A stretch of DNA of 64,000 nucleotides from Sternotherus odoratus (lineage: Eukaryota; Chordata; Testudines; Kinosternidae): assembly GCA_032164245.1 (NCBI GenBank), contig JAVMKO010000003.1, positions 63,620,390-63,684,389 on the forward strand, given 5' to 3'. Shown here piece after piece: positions 35,200-46,314 of this stretch. The stretch's first letter is position 1; the number at the start of each line of letters is the position of its first letter. The notes under the pieces are model-generated. The model saw only the letters and a program-made list of their open reading frames with translations, was not told the DNA's origin and did not search any database. The translations under genes were made by a program, and so were the position numbers.

Positions 35200-37320
35200 T
35201 TAATAGTTTGTGGAAACACATTACCTTAACTTCAGAATAAAAACAATAAGTTGAAATAGTTAAGTTCCCTGCTCCCTGAAGTCCATGTAAATGCTAGTAA
35301 AAACAGAAGCTAGAATGCCAAATTGGATCAGCGTTCAGTTAAGGCCTCATGGTATTAACGTGGTTTTCTATTTTTAGTGGACTTTTCAACCTGTCAGGCC
35401 AGACTTCTAGACTGCTTTAATGTGTTTCAAAAAGAAACAAACTTCTCTTTAGAAAATGACACCCATGACTTCTTACTTTACTGCTAAAATATATAATTTA
35501 CAAAAGGGGTTAAAGACAGAACCTTCGCAATTATAAGTGCCATTTAAATATTTTTCTAAAGAATCAACGAAACCAGAATGTCAGCATAATTCTATTTGTT
35601 AATTTTAACTTGATTTACGAGGAATAATCCCCTTGAGCCAGTAGCTGACCTCCAAAACATTGGTGCTTCCTGTGGGATATCAAGGAATAATAAGAAACAC
35701 GTTACTGTAAAGAAAAAGCAAGCCTGGTGAAGTGTGAAGTTGTTCCTGTGTTGTCAGTTAGACAAGCTTGTAGCAAGTACTCAGCAATAATAAAATAAAT
35801 GTCCAGAGACCTTTTTCTAACAGACAAGCAGACAACTCAGCAGTTCAAAGAGATTTTTTTAAGCTAATTCACTAGCGGTATGGGCTGATAAAGCAGTATT
35901 AATCTCCTGCTTTAAATCAAGTTTCCATCATAAGGATCCATTAATCACTCCAATGTTATCAAGTGTCTTAGTGGCAGGAAATTATATTTCCAAATTGAAT
36001 TTTGTTCTGTTTCGGTGTAGTAAGAAATATTTTCCAAGCTGCTAATAGGATGCATAAAGGCTGTGAGTCTGACAATACCACTGAATAAATACAAGCTATA
36101 AATTAAAGCTACTTTCTTCCAAGAGCCATTGTTATACCAAAATAGAGGACAATCATTACCCAGAAAAGAGTAAGCAAATACTGGACAAGATTTTAAATGA
36201 AAAGTAAGGCAGCACACGGTTAACTTTTTAATTTACCTTTCTCTAACTATTGGCTATAAAGGTTAAAAACAATCCAGCTAGTCTCCTGGTGCTAATAAAA
36301 CATGTATTAATTCTTACCGCATGTGCTTACTCTACAAGATGTCGTATCTTGCAGCCACCTCTGGTAATGGAAACAGATATTGTTTACAGGCGTCTTGGCA
36401 TCTAGTGTCCTTTTGTTTCAGTAGAGATAAATTTACTGTAAGTAAATGTCTATGGGTTGAATTTATTATGCTAGGACTACAATGTATAACCCCAGGCAAC
36501 AAAGCAACTTCACTTTATGACCAGTAATGGAGTTACAGTGACGATGGGGTATTCTGCAGAATGCATTGGAAACTGCAGCAGCCCCGACATATTTCACAGC
36601 TTACTTTTCCCAAGAACAATACAGCAATTTCAATAATGTTTAAATAGATTTGTCCTGCAGGCTTCTTCGGATCTTATCTATTACCGACCATGTCCATCTT
36701 GCTGAGTGCTATTAAACAGCACTTGTAAGAGTGAAGCCAAATAGCGAGTTTTGGATCATAGGCAATATCTACAAAATTACCACAACAAAGTAAAAATACA
36801 TACCTATAAGTTAGAACAATCTAATTCAGCAATGGACATTGCAATATTTCCTAAGCTATTTCTGTGCACCAAGACTCTGAATATACAATGGATTTGCGGA
36901 CAGATCCAAAGCCAAAGGAAGTGTATGAAAAGACTCATTTACTTCATTGGGCTTCGATACAATCTAAGATGTTGATCCAAAGTTTAATTATTATTTTTAA
37001 TAGAAAATTGTAAATGGAGATTACCCCACTCAGCCACAGCAACACATGCTGTGTTATGGACATAAAATAGAAATACATGATCCTTGCCACTAAGAGCTTA
37101 CACGTCCGCTTGTTTTTCTGTGATCTCTGATGTGATGAGGAAGGGTAACAGGCAGCAAGGCAGGCGTGGGGTGAGGAATGATGAGCAATATAATTGTATG
37201 TTGTCTCAGTTTAGAGCTCAATTGTTTATTACATGATAGTGATTGACTTCCTTCTTGTGAATGCTGTAGTGCCTTATACAATAGAGCTCTTATTCTTACA
37301 CTATTGAAAGTCTACGAAAG
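35200..37320. other. No gene seen
   Basis: Low-repeat AT-rich sequence of 2.1 kb; nothing coding supported. Confidence 0.5.
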
Positions 37321-37329
37321 GTAGACACT

Positions 37330-37545
37330 CTTTAATGTAGCATCTGAGCACTACTCAATCTTTATCATATTTATATCACAACACGCCTGTGAGGCAAAGA
37401 ATTACTATCATCCCCATTTTACATATGTGGAAGTGAGGCACACGGAGACTAAGTGACTTGCCCAAGGTCACATAGGAAGTGTGGGGAAGAACAGGGAATT
37501 GAAACCAGGTTTCTCAGGTACCAGGCTAGCATCCTAACCACCGGA
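37330..37545 (-). repeat. MIR-type SINE
   Basis: cacaacacgcctgtgaggca, ccccattttacatatgtgg, gtgacttgcccaaggtcaca and aaccaggtttctcagg follow the reverse MIR order. Confidence 0.85.
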
Positions 37546-37549
37546 TCTT

Positions 37550-38150
37550 CCTTCCTTTCCCTGTAAGTGAACAAGTATAAAAGGAACTTGGTTCTTTCCA
37601 GGTCACCAGAGAAGCTGCTTTACTACACACCTTCTGAAAGAGTCTGCAGCTTCATTGCCAAGGTGTCTCACATATGAAGCTCCAGTCAGGAATCTGGGAG
37701 TAGCACTCTTCTTCATAACCACAACAAGGCATTTTGCTCCAAGTATCTCTCCAAATTAATTGAGGATACTTCATTTTCACTTCACCAATACTTTTCTTGG
37801 AAGACAGTGGAGCAGTGTCTTCTTCCTATACTAATTGGTGTCCAATGATAAGGAAAAAATATAAACAGGATCACATGCTCCTCTAAACAATACAGCTTGA
37901 GAGTCACTCTGAAGGGCTTTTCAAAATATATTGTGGGGGGAGATATTAACTTTTCAGGGTCATTTTTTGGTATAGAGTGAAGTCCAATGAGAGAGACTCA
38001 ATGGCTTGTGATTCCCCTATTTTGTGTTACCCAAATTCAGCAAAAGTTCATATAAATAATAATCAGAGCAGAAGCCTACCAGACTTGATGATAAAATACT
38101 AAGCTCTCTCTCTTAATTTGAAAAGAAATGCCAAGGCAAAACATACAAAA
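37550..38150. other. No gene recognised
   Basis: Nothing supported. Confidence 0.4.
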
Positions 38151-38455
38151 AAGAATGTCTCTAGCATAGATTCCACGGCCAAAAGGGACTTTCTAGTCTG
38201 TGATCTAGTCTGACCTCTTGTATTGCACAGGCCACAAAACTTCATCCAGGGAATGCCTAGATTGTAACATTTTTTTAAAAAATCCAATCTTGAATCTTAA
38301 AAATTGTCCATGATGGAGAATCCACCATGACAACTGGTAAGTTTTTCCAATGGTTAATTACTTTCACTGTTAACTTTTAACTCCTTATTTCCAGTCTGAA
38401 TTTGTCTAGCTTCAACTTCCAACCACTGGATTCTGTTAGGCTTTCTCTGCTAGTT

Positions 38456-38672
38456 TGATGAGACCATTATTTTTATCAAAAAGGATGCTGATAAATTGGA
38501 GAGGGTGCACAGAAGATCCATGAAAATGATAAAAAGATTAGAAGAAAACATGCCTTATAGTGATAGACTCAAGGACCTCAATCTACTGTATTTCTCTTTA
38601 TTAAGAGAAGGTTAAGGGATTAATTGATTGCCATCTATAAGTACATACATGGGGAACAAATATGTAATAATA
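38456..38672 (+). mobile_element. Inverted segment within the CR1
   Basis: aaggatgctgataaattggagagg...catgccttatagtgatagactc...catggggaacaaat reads in CR1 sense direction, while both flanks read antisense. It is the very segment missing between the two flanks, so it was inverted in place. Confidence 0.78.
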
Positions 38673-38941
38673 AAACTTGTCTACTCCTACTTGGGATTCC
38701 CCTGTTTATGCATCCAGGGATTGCATTAGCCCTTTTGGCCATAGTGTTGCACTGGGAACTCATGTTCAGCTAATTATCCACTATGACTCCCAAATTTCTT
38801 TCAGTCACTGATTCCGAAGATGGAGTCCTCCAGCAGGTAATCATGGCCTACATTCTTTGTTTTACATTTAGCAGTTATGAAATCACACATTTTAGCACGT
38901 TATTTAGAATGCTCTTCATTAGTAATCTGGCCTCTTCATTG

Positions 38942-39069
38942 GTCTAAGATTAGCAGCCGTGTTAGTCTGTATCCGTAAAGAAAGCAAGGAATACTTGTGG
39001 CACCTTAGAGACTAACCAGTTTATTTCAGCATAAGCTTTCGTGGGCTATAGCCCACTTCATCAGATGCA
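38942..39069 (-). mobile_element. Penelope-like fragment with hammerhead-like core and TSD
   Basis: Flanked by perfect 8-bp CTTCATTG (38934-38941 and 39070-39077) inside CR1. On the minus strand it shows CTGATGA, the hairpin GTGGGC-TATA-GCCCAC, GAAA, and GCTTATGC. Compared with a minimal hammerhead it has one extra A before stem II and a G at the cleavage position, so I expect no activity. Confidence 0.6.
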
Positions 39070-39329
39070 CTTCATTGTTTAACAATTCCCCAATTTAGGA
39101 GTCATCTGCAAACTATCAGTGATGATTTTGTGTTGGTTTTTCCCTTCAGTTCACTGATAAAAATGTTTAATAGCATAGGAACAATAATCAATCCCTGCAT
39201 CTCCTGGGAACTAATTAAAACTCCGTAAAGAAAGAACCATGGCTTATTACACTGTTCATAATTGTCTCACAGATACTTTGTCTTTCCTCCACCTGTTTCT
39301 TGTAGCCTGTTATCTCTTGTCTAATATGT

Positions 39330-39440
39330 AAATTGTAAATTCATCGGGGCAAGGATTATTTTTTTGTTCAGGTACAGTATCTAGCACTATAGAGCTCTAA
39401 TCCCTGATTGGGGTCCATTAGTGCTACTGCAACACAAATA
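39330..39440 (+). repeat. MIR/L2-type ancient repeat tail
   Basis: atcggggcaaggattatttt, gtacagtatctagcactata and ccattagtgctactgcaaca match the conserved old tail block. Confidence 0.65.
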
Positions 39441-39444
39441 ATGA

Positions 39445-40590
39445 ATGGATTCCATAGGTCTCCATATGGTATGCACTACACAAGTAGAAAAACAGCATAC
39501 ACCTCACATCCCAGGGGCCTCTCGTTCTGGTTTGCAAATACAAGGGCCCTTTCCTACACCCATGATTTGGTGGAAATGCTCCCTCCTCCCCCAATTAAAA
39601 TATCCTAGGAAGCCATCCCTCCAGAAAACACTCTCAAATGTGGAACCCTATTTTGTTCACCCACAAAGTTACACTGGCCTGAGGTAAAGGATGTTCAAAA
39701 GTTAGTCCGGCCCTGTGCCAGTGACAGGTTTAAGGTCTGACATCCTGCAAAGACAGAAGTTGGAGCTGTCTGCTGCTGCAAAACGAGAGGTAACAGCAAA
39801 TAATTCTTGATAATTACACTTAAAAGCATTCACATAGCTTGACAATGCTTCGCATAAAACTACTCTGAAAAACAAAACCAGATGTCTACACAGGAACTAA
39901 TTTAACCTCACCAACAACTGCTTTCAGCCCCTGAATGCCATAGTTTTAAAATATTTTATTGGATCTATTTGTTGTATCCTTCCACCTGTAATGCCAGGTC
40001 TCTTCAATATCAGAATCCAAACTCTTGAGGGCTCTAAAGTAGAAAGTTATAACAAATACATTTATAATAATCAAATAGTTACACAATAGGGTTTTCTATA
40101 CAGAAAACTATCCAATTTGCAGTATGATAGTTTGGGACCTTCCTCTTGCTCAGGAAATGTCCCAGAGTGGCGATAATCCCAACATTTATATAAAAAACTC
40201 TGCTGTCTTGTAAATGATGTTAATGACAATGTGCTCTCTGCATTTATTCATTCAAGTCCTATTCTAAATGCTTTGTAAAATTGGAGTTTCAGATAACCAG
40301 TGACTTCCAGCGCTGATGAGATGGGAGAGAAAGAGGGGATGACAATTGTACCAGGGTCCCGAATTATGGGAAGAGGCCCGAAACATCTGTAACATCTGTG
40401 TAAATAAAGTACCAGTATCTATGTTAAAAAACAATTAAACTGATTAGTAGAAGCAATGAGATGATGAATACAAGACTGAAGTATGAGTTAAATATAAGCA
40501 AAGAGAACACTGTCAATCCGTGATAATAATGCAGTAAAGAAACTAAAAATAAAAACTCTGTATGACATATTTTAAAATTCTCAACTTATA
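39445..40590. other. No gene recognised
   Basis: May include the 3' UTR and end of the hAT element to the right; its terminus could not be fixed. Confidence 0.4.
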
Positions 40591-40864
40591 ATGGTGTTTT
40601 CTTGCCTTTTTTGCAGCAAATGAATCAATAATGTCATTATACTGACCTCTCTTGCCAGATCACTTTCAGTTGCAAGAGTTGCTAGGTTATTAACTCTTCA
40701 CTGACCCATGAGTGCATGGTGGTAATTCTTCACGTTTGACCACACTAATGATCTTTCTGCACTGGCTACAGACTCTGGCATGCAGCAGAATATGTGAAGT
40801 GCAACAATCAGGTTGGGGGAAAAGGTTCTGCAGAGAGATTTCATGCAAGTAGTGAAATGGCGAC

Positions 40865-41771
40865 TATGATGAATGAAGGTGGGGCGGGGGAGCTCCCTTT
40901 TATGGACACCCAGCCAGCCAGCTGGCTATAAAATCCCTCTCAGTAGTTGTTCTCTATTTGCTTTACCTATAAAAGGTTAAAAACTCTCCCTGCATAGATA
41001 AAAGGAAGGGAGTGGGCACCTGACCAAAAGAGCCAATGGGAAGGAACTTTTTAAATTTTTGAAAAAACTTGCCCTTTTGTCCATCTGTGTTTTTCTCGTG
41101 GACAGAAGGGACAGAGAAGCAAGGCTGTAAGAAGCTTTAGGCCAGGTATGAAAAATCATCAGATCATACCTACAAACTTCTCATTTAAAACCCCAGATAG
41201 GTAAGTAGATCAGGAAATGTCTAGGAAGACGTGATTATATTTATTTCTTTTATTTCTTTACAGCTTGTGGATTCTTCTGTGCTGATCCACAATGCTTTTG
41301 TTTTGCTTGTAACCTTTATGCTGGACCTCAAGAAGTTGTTATTGGTGCTGAATTTTTGTAAGTGAGTTTTTTTAAAAACCAGCAGTAACCTGCGTTTTCA
41401 AATTTATTTTCTTTTTTTGTTTTTAATAAAATTTACCTTTAAGAACAGGATTGGATTTTGTGTCCTAAGACCTTTGTGTAGATATTGTTTAATTAGCTGG
41501 TGGAAACAGCTGATTTCCTTTGGTTTTTTTCCTCAGCTCTTCCTTGGGGGGGGGGGTGAAAACTTGAGGGTACCCCACAGGAAGGAATTCCCAAGTGAGC
41601 CTTCTTAGGTTCTCAAAGGGGTTTTTGCACTTGGGTGGTGGCAGAATCTACCCATCCAAGCTCAGAGAGAAGCTGTAACCTTACAAGCCTGGAGTGGCCA
41701 GTATTTTTTAAAAATCTTAGTGAGCTCCCACCTCTGCACTTTAAGTGCCAAATGGGGAATCAGCCTTGACA
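40865..41771 (+). mobile_element. Solo LTR inserted in the hAT pseudogene, TSD GCGAC
   Basis: Perfect 5-bp duplications GCGAC at 40860-40864 and 41772-41776 bound a 907-bp noncoding block ending TTGACA. Removing it restores the hAT reading (KVLSPFHYLHEIS across the joint). A plus-strand AATAAA lies at 41425-41430, suiting LTR polyadenylation. The left end reads TATG rather than TG. The sequence resembles a dispersed LTR I recall from turtles; no internal region remains. Confidence 0.82.
41546..41558 (+). repeat. Poly-G tract in the solo LTR
   Basis: Run of G residues after cttcctt. Confidence 0.85.
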
Positions 41772-43150
41772 GCGACAGTACTTTGGAGCCACTGTTTTCT
41801 TTGTCAGTACATCTGAGAAACATTAATTCCTTTTTTACATCACCAGAGATGTCAGTGGAATAAAGATTCAGAAAGAATTCTGAATTCATTGAGAGCAACT
41901 TCATCTTTTTCCAGAAAGGTCCATAAAATTCCATTTTTTGACAGATACATGCAAATGCAGCAAAACACCTTTAAGGCTACCTATGATAAAGTCCACAAGG
42001 AGAAAGAAAATATGGTTCTAAAGACTGCCCTTTACAGGCTTGTCTTGATCACCTCCGTCATCTCCTCTGTTTTTGGATGGGTATGTTGCCTCTGTAGGAT
42101 TGATACCAATGTTTGCAGGAACACATGCAACGTAAATTTCATTCCATTTCTCATACAATTGTTCAGTGAAAAGACCCTCATTGTTGTCTCTTTCAACATC
42201 AAGTGTAGCATCTCATTTCTGAAGGACCAGATGCTTTTCATTGATGGGGATTAGAATTTTCAGCCAAACTGAGGCAAATAGGACACTTTTAAATTTTGAC
42301 ATGTATTTCACCAGTCCAGCAATATTACTTCTGCTTTTAGCAGTCAGGCTCAATTTCAGACAATTCATTCTATGCCATTTGTAAGTCTTTCAGGTTCTTG
42401 GCAAAAGAATGCACACAATCAGTATGTGCAGTCCTCTTTGTACTACACATTGAATGGAGTTAATCAGGAACACTTTTTTTCAAAATTTCCCATCACAGTC
42501 GACTGGCGTTGAAAATCTTGTACAATGACTGGAAATATCCAAAGAATATACGGTAATACAGTCAGTGGACAACTGAGCTGAGTCAGCATGACTAAATTCA
42601 GTGTATGTGATGCACATGGGTGGCGGGAAGGGAGGAAGTACCTGCAGATTCAGTCAAAGAAGCACCACATGAGTTCTGGTGTATTTTCCTGCCATATTGG
42701 CACCATTATCATAAATTTGTCCATAACAGAGTTGGAAATCTAATGCATGTTCTGCTGTGATGTACAGCTATTTCCTCATCAGTCTTCTTGGTCAAACCTC
42801 TCAAGCACAAAAACTGTTCTGAATCAAAGTTACCAGCAAGTATTTGAAAAACATTTGTTCCCCGTACAAGCTGGGTGGTGTTGCACTGGAAATTATTGAA
42901 AAGCATGTTTCTTATTTAACCTCATAAATAAGGATTGTTTTCATGACTTCGCTGTGCATTCTTGAATAAAATGTATTTTGTCTGTCAGGTAGTAAGTAAT
43001 GTACCTGAACTCTCTGATGTTACACCTGTGCCTTTTACCCACGTCAGCATGGTCACCAAAAGCTGACCATGCTTGGCTAATGACCGTGCTTAATACCCAA
43101 GAAATTGCCATTGGATTTATCACTCAGCTTGCAACTTGTGCCACAGAAAG

Positions 43151-43500
43151 CTCATAGACTCATAGACTTTAAGGTCAGAAGGGACCATTATGATTATATA
43201 GTCTGACCTGTAAAAGGCAGGTCACAGAATCTCACCACCCACTCCTGCAATAAACCTCTCACCTATGTCTGAGCTACTGAAGTCCACCAATCATGGTTTA
43301 AAGACTTCAAGGTGCAGAGAATCCTCCAGCAAACAACCCGTGCCCCTCGTTACAGAGGAAGGCAAAAAACCTCCAGGGCCTCTGCCAATCTGTCCTGGAG
43401 GAAAATTCCTCCCCCACCCCAAATATGGCGATCAGCTGAACCCTGAGCATGTGGGCAAGACTCACCAGCCAGACACCCAGCTAATCTTCATTCTCCAAGA
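43151..43500 (-). mobile_element. CR1 LINE 3' UTR inserted in the hAT pseudogene
   Basis: Left border ctcatagactcatagac is the reverse complement of a CR1 octamer tail. It continues with aaggtcagaagggaccatta, gcagagaatcctccagcaa and tcctggaggaaaattcctcc in CR1 3' UTR order. hAT coding similarity resumes on both sides. Confidence 0.85.
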
Positions 43501-43921
43501 AACAAAATAGTATCTCAAATAAGTTTCAGAATTTTCTTCCACTTTGTTTACATTTGCAAAATTATCTTCAATAATGAGTTTTATTACCTTTCAATCTTCT
43601 TGCATCCATCCATTTAATATGGAAAGTTCTGCATGTGCTGTTTTTTCTATAGGCAGGGATTCACTTATACAGCTGATGCCAGCTGCAATGAGCCACCCAA
43701 TTAGTGTGGCTAATGCTGGAAGAACACCATGTGTTGTTGCACCCTGTGGAAAAAGTTGATCTGGAATGCAATAAATAGCCTGCTGCATCGTACTATCCAG
43801 TCATGGTCAACTATTTCTCTGTTAGATAGAGTATAGGGGAGAAGTGCATGAGGAAACAGCTTTTCTTTGGTACCCCCTTCTGGATGGATTTTTATCTTCC
43901 AGTTATGAAGCACAAGCCTAT

Positions 43922-44219
43922 CTACGGGCTGGTCTTCACTACCTGCTGGATCGGCGGGTAGCGATCGATCTTTTGGCGATCAATTTCTCGCGTCTGGTGA
44001 AGATGCGAGAAATTGATCGCCCGCAGCACCCCCGTCGACTCCGGAACTCCAGCTTGCCGGGAGGCACAAGCTGGAGTTGACGGGGGAGCGCACCGTTGAC
44101 TGCCGCCGCCGTGAGGATGGCAGGTAAGTCGGCTGGAGATACGCAAACTTCAGCTACGTGATTCACGTAGCTGAAGTTGCGTACCTCCAGTCAATCCCCC
44201 CCGTAGTGAAGACCATCCC
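43922..44219 (+). mobile_element. PIF/Harbinger-like MITE, copy C, TSD TAT
   Basis: Bounded by TAT (43919-43921 and 44220-44222) inside hAT coding sequence. Close to copy B, sharing aactccagcttgccgggagg and ctgaagttgcgtacct. Four extra bases (CTAC) precede GGGCTGG at the left end. Confidence 0.85.
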
Positions 44220-44744
44220 TATGACATCCTGTTTTACAGGTCCTGCACTTGAAAAGATGTTCTCAATGGAAAAATGAGGCAGTTCATGTCCATCCTTATC
44301 CCCCAGCTGTTGTTCCTCCTCCTCCAGATGCACTTCATCTAGACCAGGACTAGGAAAATTAGTGTCTCCTTCACCACTCCCTAATTTCCATCCTGATGTG
44401 CTGGAGATTAAAAAAACATCTAGCTGTAAATGGGTGTCTGTTGAAAGGATGGTCTCCTTATGACAAATTTCTGCACTTGAATGTATTTCTTTCTTATCTT
44501 TCCCCATTGGCTCACCAGATCCTGAAGGTGATTGTCTCCAAAGCAGACTGCAAGAACATCCGCTCCCCACTTTTCAGTGAAATGGGATGATTCATTAGCT
44601 ACCGTGTTTTACCAGAAAAGGTGTTGGGTTGTGGGAAGGAGAGGGTCAGCAACTGATGCCTGGGAAAATATATTGTTGGCAGGGTTCCATTTTCTAGTGT
44701 TGATCAATGTATTAAACTAGAGATAAAAAAAATTCCCGGTTAAT

Positions 44745-45005
44745 TTTTGTTTGTTTGTTCTGTATTGCAGTAGCACATAGGTCTCATGGGCCCATTAAGA
44801 TCCTTATTATACAAATATAATAAGATAACCCCTATTTTAAAGAACTTGCAATGTGAATAGATCCACACACACACACCCCAACACAACTGTGCAAGGAAAA
44901 CGTGCGCAAGGAGTGCCTTGACCAGATCAGTGGCAAAGCTAGAAGTAGAACTGAAGTGTCCTGCGGCCCAATTCAGTACCTGCAACCACTGGAGCATGCT
45001 GCCTC
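44745..45005 (-). repeat. MIR/L2-type ancient repeat
   Basis: gtattgcagtagcacatagg, gggcccattaagatcc, gaacttgcaatgtgaat and a tail gaccagatcagtggcaaag, then ccactggagcatgctgcctc, follow the reverse order of the same old repeat. Confidence 0.6.
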
Positions 45006-45009
45006 TCAA

Positions 45010-45640
45010 GCATAAAGGCAGCCTTATTGCCTCTGTGGAGTAAGGCAGTCAAAAACTTGTACAACTAGGGTACAGGTTCTGGAGGCAAGTCAGTCACTTT
45101 CCTGACTGGGCTGATTTGAAGCAGAAGCAGGATCTGCAGCCTAGTACCTCAAGAAAAGGCCACAGATGTTTTCTGTAGAATGGAATCTGCAATGAGAACA
45201 GGGTTTCTTATTTTTATGCTTCTGAAAAAAGTACACATAGCTAAGAGCTGTAATTCAATTAATGTAATGATCTCTTCAATAGTCTAAATCAAATCAAAAC
45301 AATACAAATTACAATGTATTGGCAAAGGATGACTTTTTACATTAAAGGGTTATCATAGTTATTAATGCACTTTTTTCATTACCTCAGCCCACTTTGCATT
45401 TGATAACACTATTATTAGAGTCACAGCAGATCATCCTCAAACAGAAAAGAAACCTTAATGAATTTTAAAAAGGCTGTAAGTAGGCTTGTCCAGCCTTTTG
45501 AATGTCATTCTTAAACCACCAAGACCTGCTCAAGGAGAGAGATTCCAGCTCTGTTCAAAAATGTCATTTCCATCAAGAATGATACACTTAATGCAAGAAA
45601 GCACCGTCTGTTTGAATTTCAACTAGCTTGCATTTCAATC
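45010..45640. other. No gene recognised
   Basis: Nothing supported. Confidence 0.4.
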
Positions 45641-45643
45641 TTT

Positions 45644-46309
45644 GGCCTTGGTTACACTGGCACTTTATAGCACTATAAAGCCTCCAGGAGCGCTATAACT
45701 CCCTACCTGTCCACACTGGCAAGGCATGTATTGCGCTATAAACCCACAGTTATACCGCTCCTGTTAATCCTCTCTTCCTTGAGGAATAACAGCTATTGCA
45801 TATTCCCTGTAGTGTATTATCACAAGTGTAAACAGTCATTACGCTATAAGTGATCTCTGGCACGCCTCCGAGCCATTTAAGGCAATTGACGTCTCTTCAC
45901 TTTATTTTGAACTCGGCAGGAGGAATGTGGAAGTACCTTTTCAGAGTTTCTCTCTTAACTCGGCAGATAAGCACTGCAAATGTTTACAAAGGGAGCTCTG
46001 ACAGATAAACTATTAAAGCAGGCTCTAATTTCAAAGGAAACCACTGACAAGACTTTCAGCCCGTAGAAAATCCCCTCGCTCTCTCCTTCCACATACACAC
46101 AACACATTCCCCCTCACCCCCCCTCGTTTGAAAAGCACATTGCACCCAGCTGAATGCTGGGATAGCTGCCCATAATGCACCACTCCCTGTGCCGCTCCAA
46201 GTGCCGCAAATGTGGCCACGCCAGGACATGTTATAGCGCTATACCTATTGCTGTATATGGGTACAGCTATAACCAAAAGCGCTATAATCCTGTAAGTGTA
46301 ACCATGGCC
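45644..46309 (+). mobile_element. MITE with GGCCwTGGTTACACT termini, TSD TTT
   Basis: Left end GGCCTTGGTTACACT and reversed right end GGCCATGGTTACACT, flanked by TTT on both sides. Sub-terminal gcgctataa motifs recur near both ends. The 3-bp duplication suggests PIF/Harbinger; no transposase is present. Confidence 0.78.
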
Positions 46310-46314
46310 TTTGT

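Larger units (their letters stand above)
38155..39230 (-). mobile_element. CR1 LINE 3' end and partial ORF2, rearranged
   Basis: From left to right the reverse-oriented CR1 gives the 3' UTR (gacctcttgtattgcacagg, gatggagaatccaccatg, cttcaacttccaaccactgg), an inverted segment (about 38456-38672), then more reverse-oriented ORF2 (cctgtttatgcatccaggga, ctcatgttcagctaattatcc, gtcatctgcaaactatcagtg). A Penelope-like fragment is inserted at 38942-39069. Confidence 0.85.
40595..44590 (-). pseudogene. hAT transposase pseudogene (DUF4371 type), three insertions
   Basis: A minus-strand transposase, broken by stops and shifts, can be followed for 4 kb. N-terminal part with SPSGSGEPMGKDKKE near 44540-44480; region with YCIPDQLFPQGA near 43770-43730; DUF4371 core with YDNGANMAGKY near 42713-42681; NASRL and KNLKDLQMA-like helices near 42530-42380; C-terminal dimerisation part with FHYLHEISLQNLFP at about 40857-40816, MPESVASAERS at about 40780-40750, KNYHHALMGQ and DIIDSFAAKKARK near 40640-40600. 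SVASAERS is a hallmark of hAT transposases. An LTR (40865-41771), a CR1 (43151-43500) and a MITE (43922-44219) interrupt it. It is a dead element and not a host gene. Confidence 0.85.

Noticed and set aside
38942..39069. Functional hammerhead ribozyme
   Set aside because: An extra base before stem II, a G at the cleavage position and a weak stem I make activity unlikely; reported only as a hammerhead-like relic.
41889..42254. 121-codon plus-strand open frame
   Set aside because: The coding similarity in this interval is on the minus strand (hAT transposase); this is its shadow.
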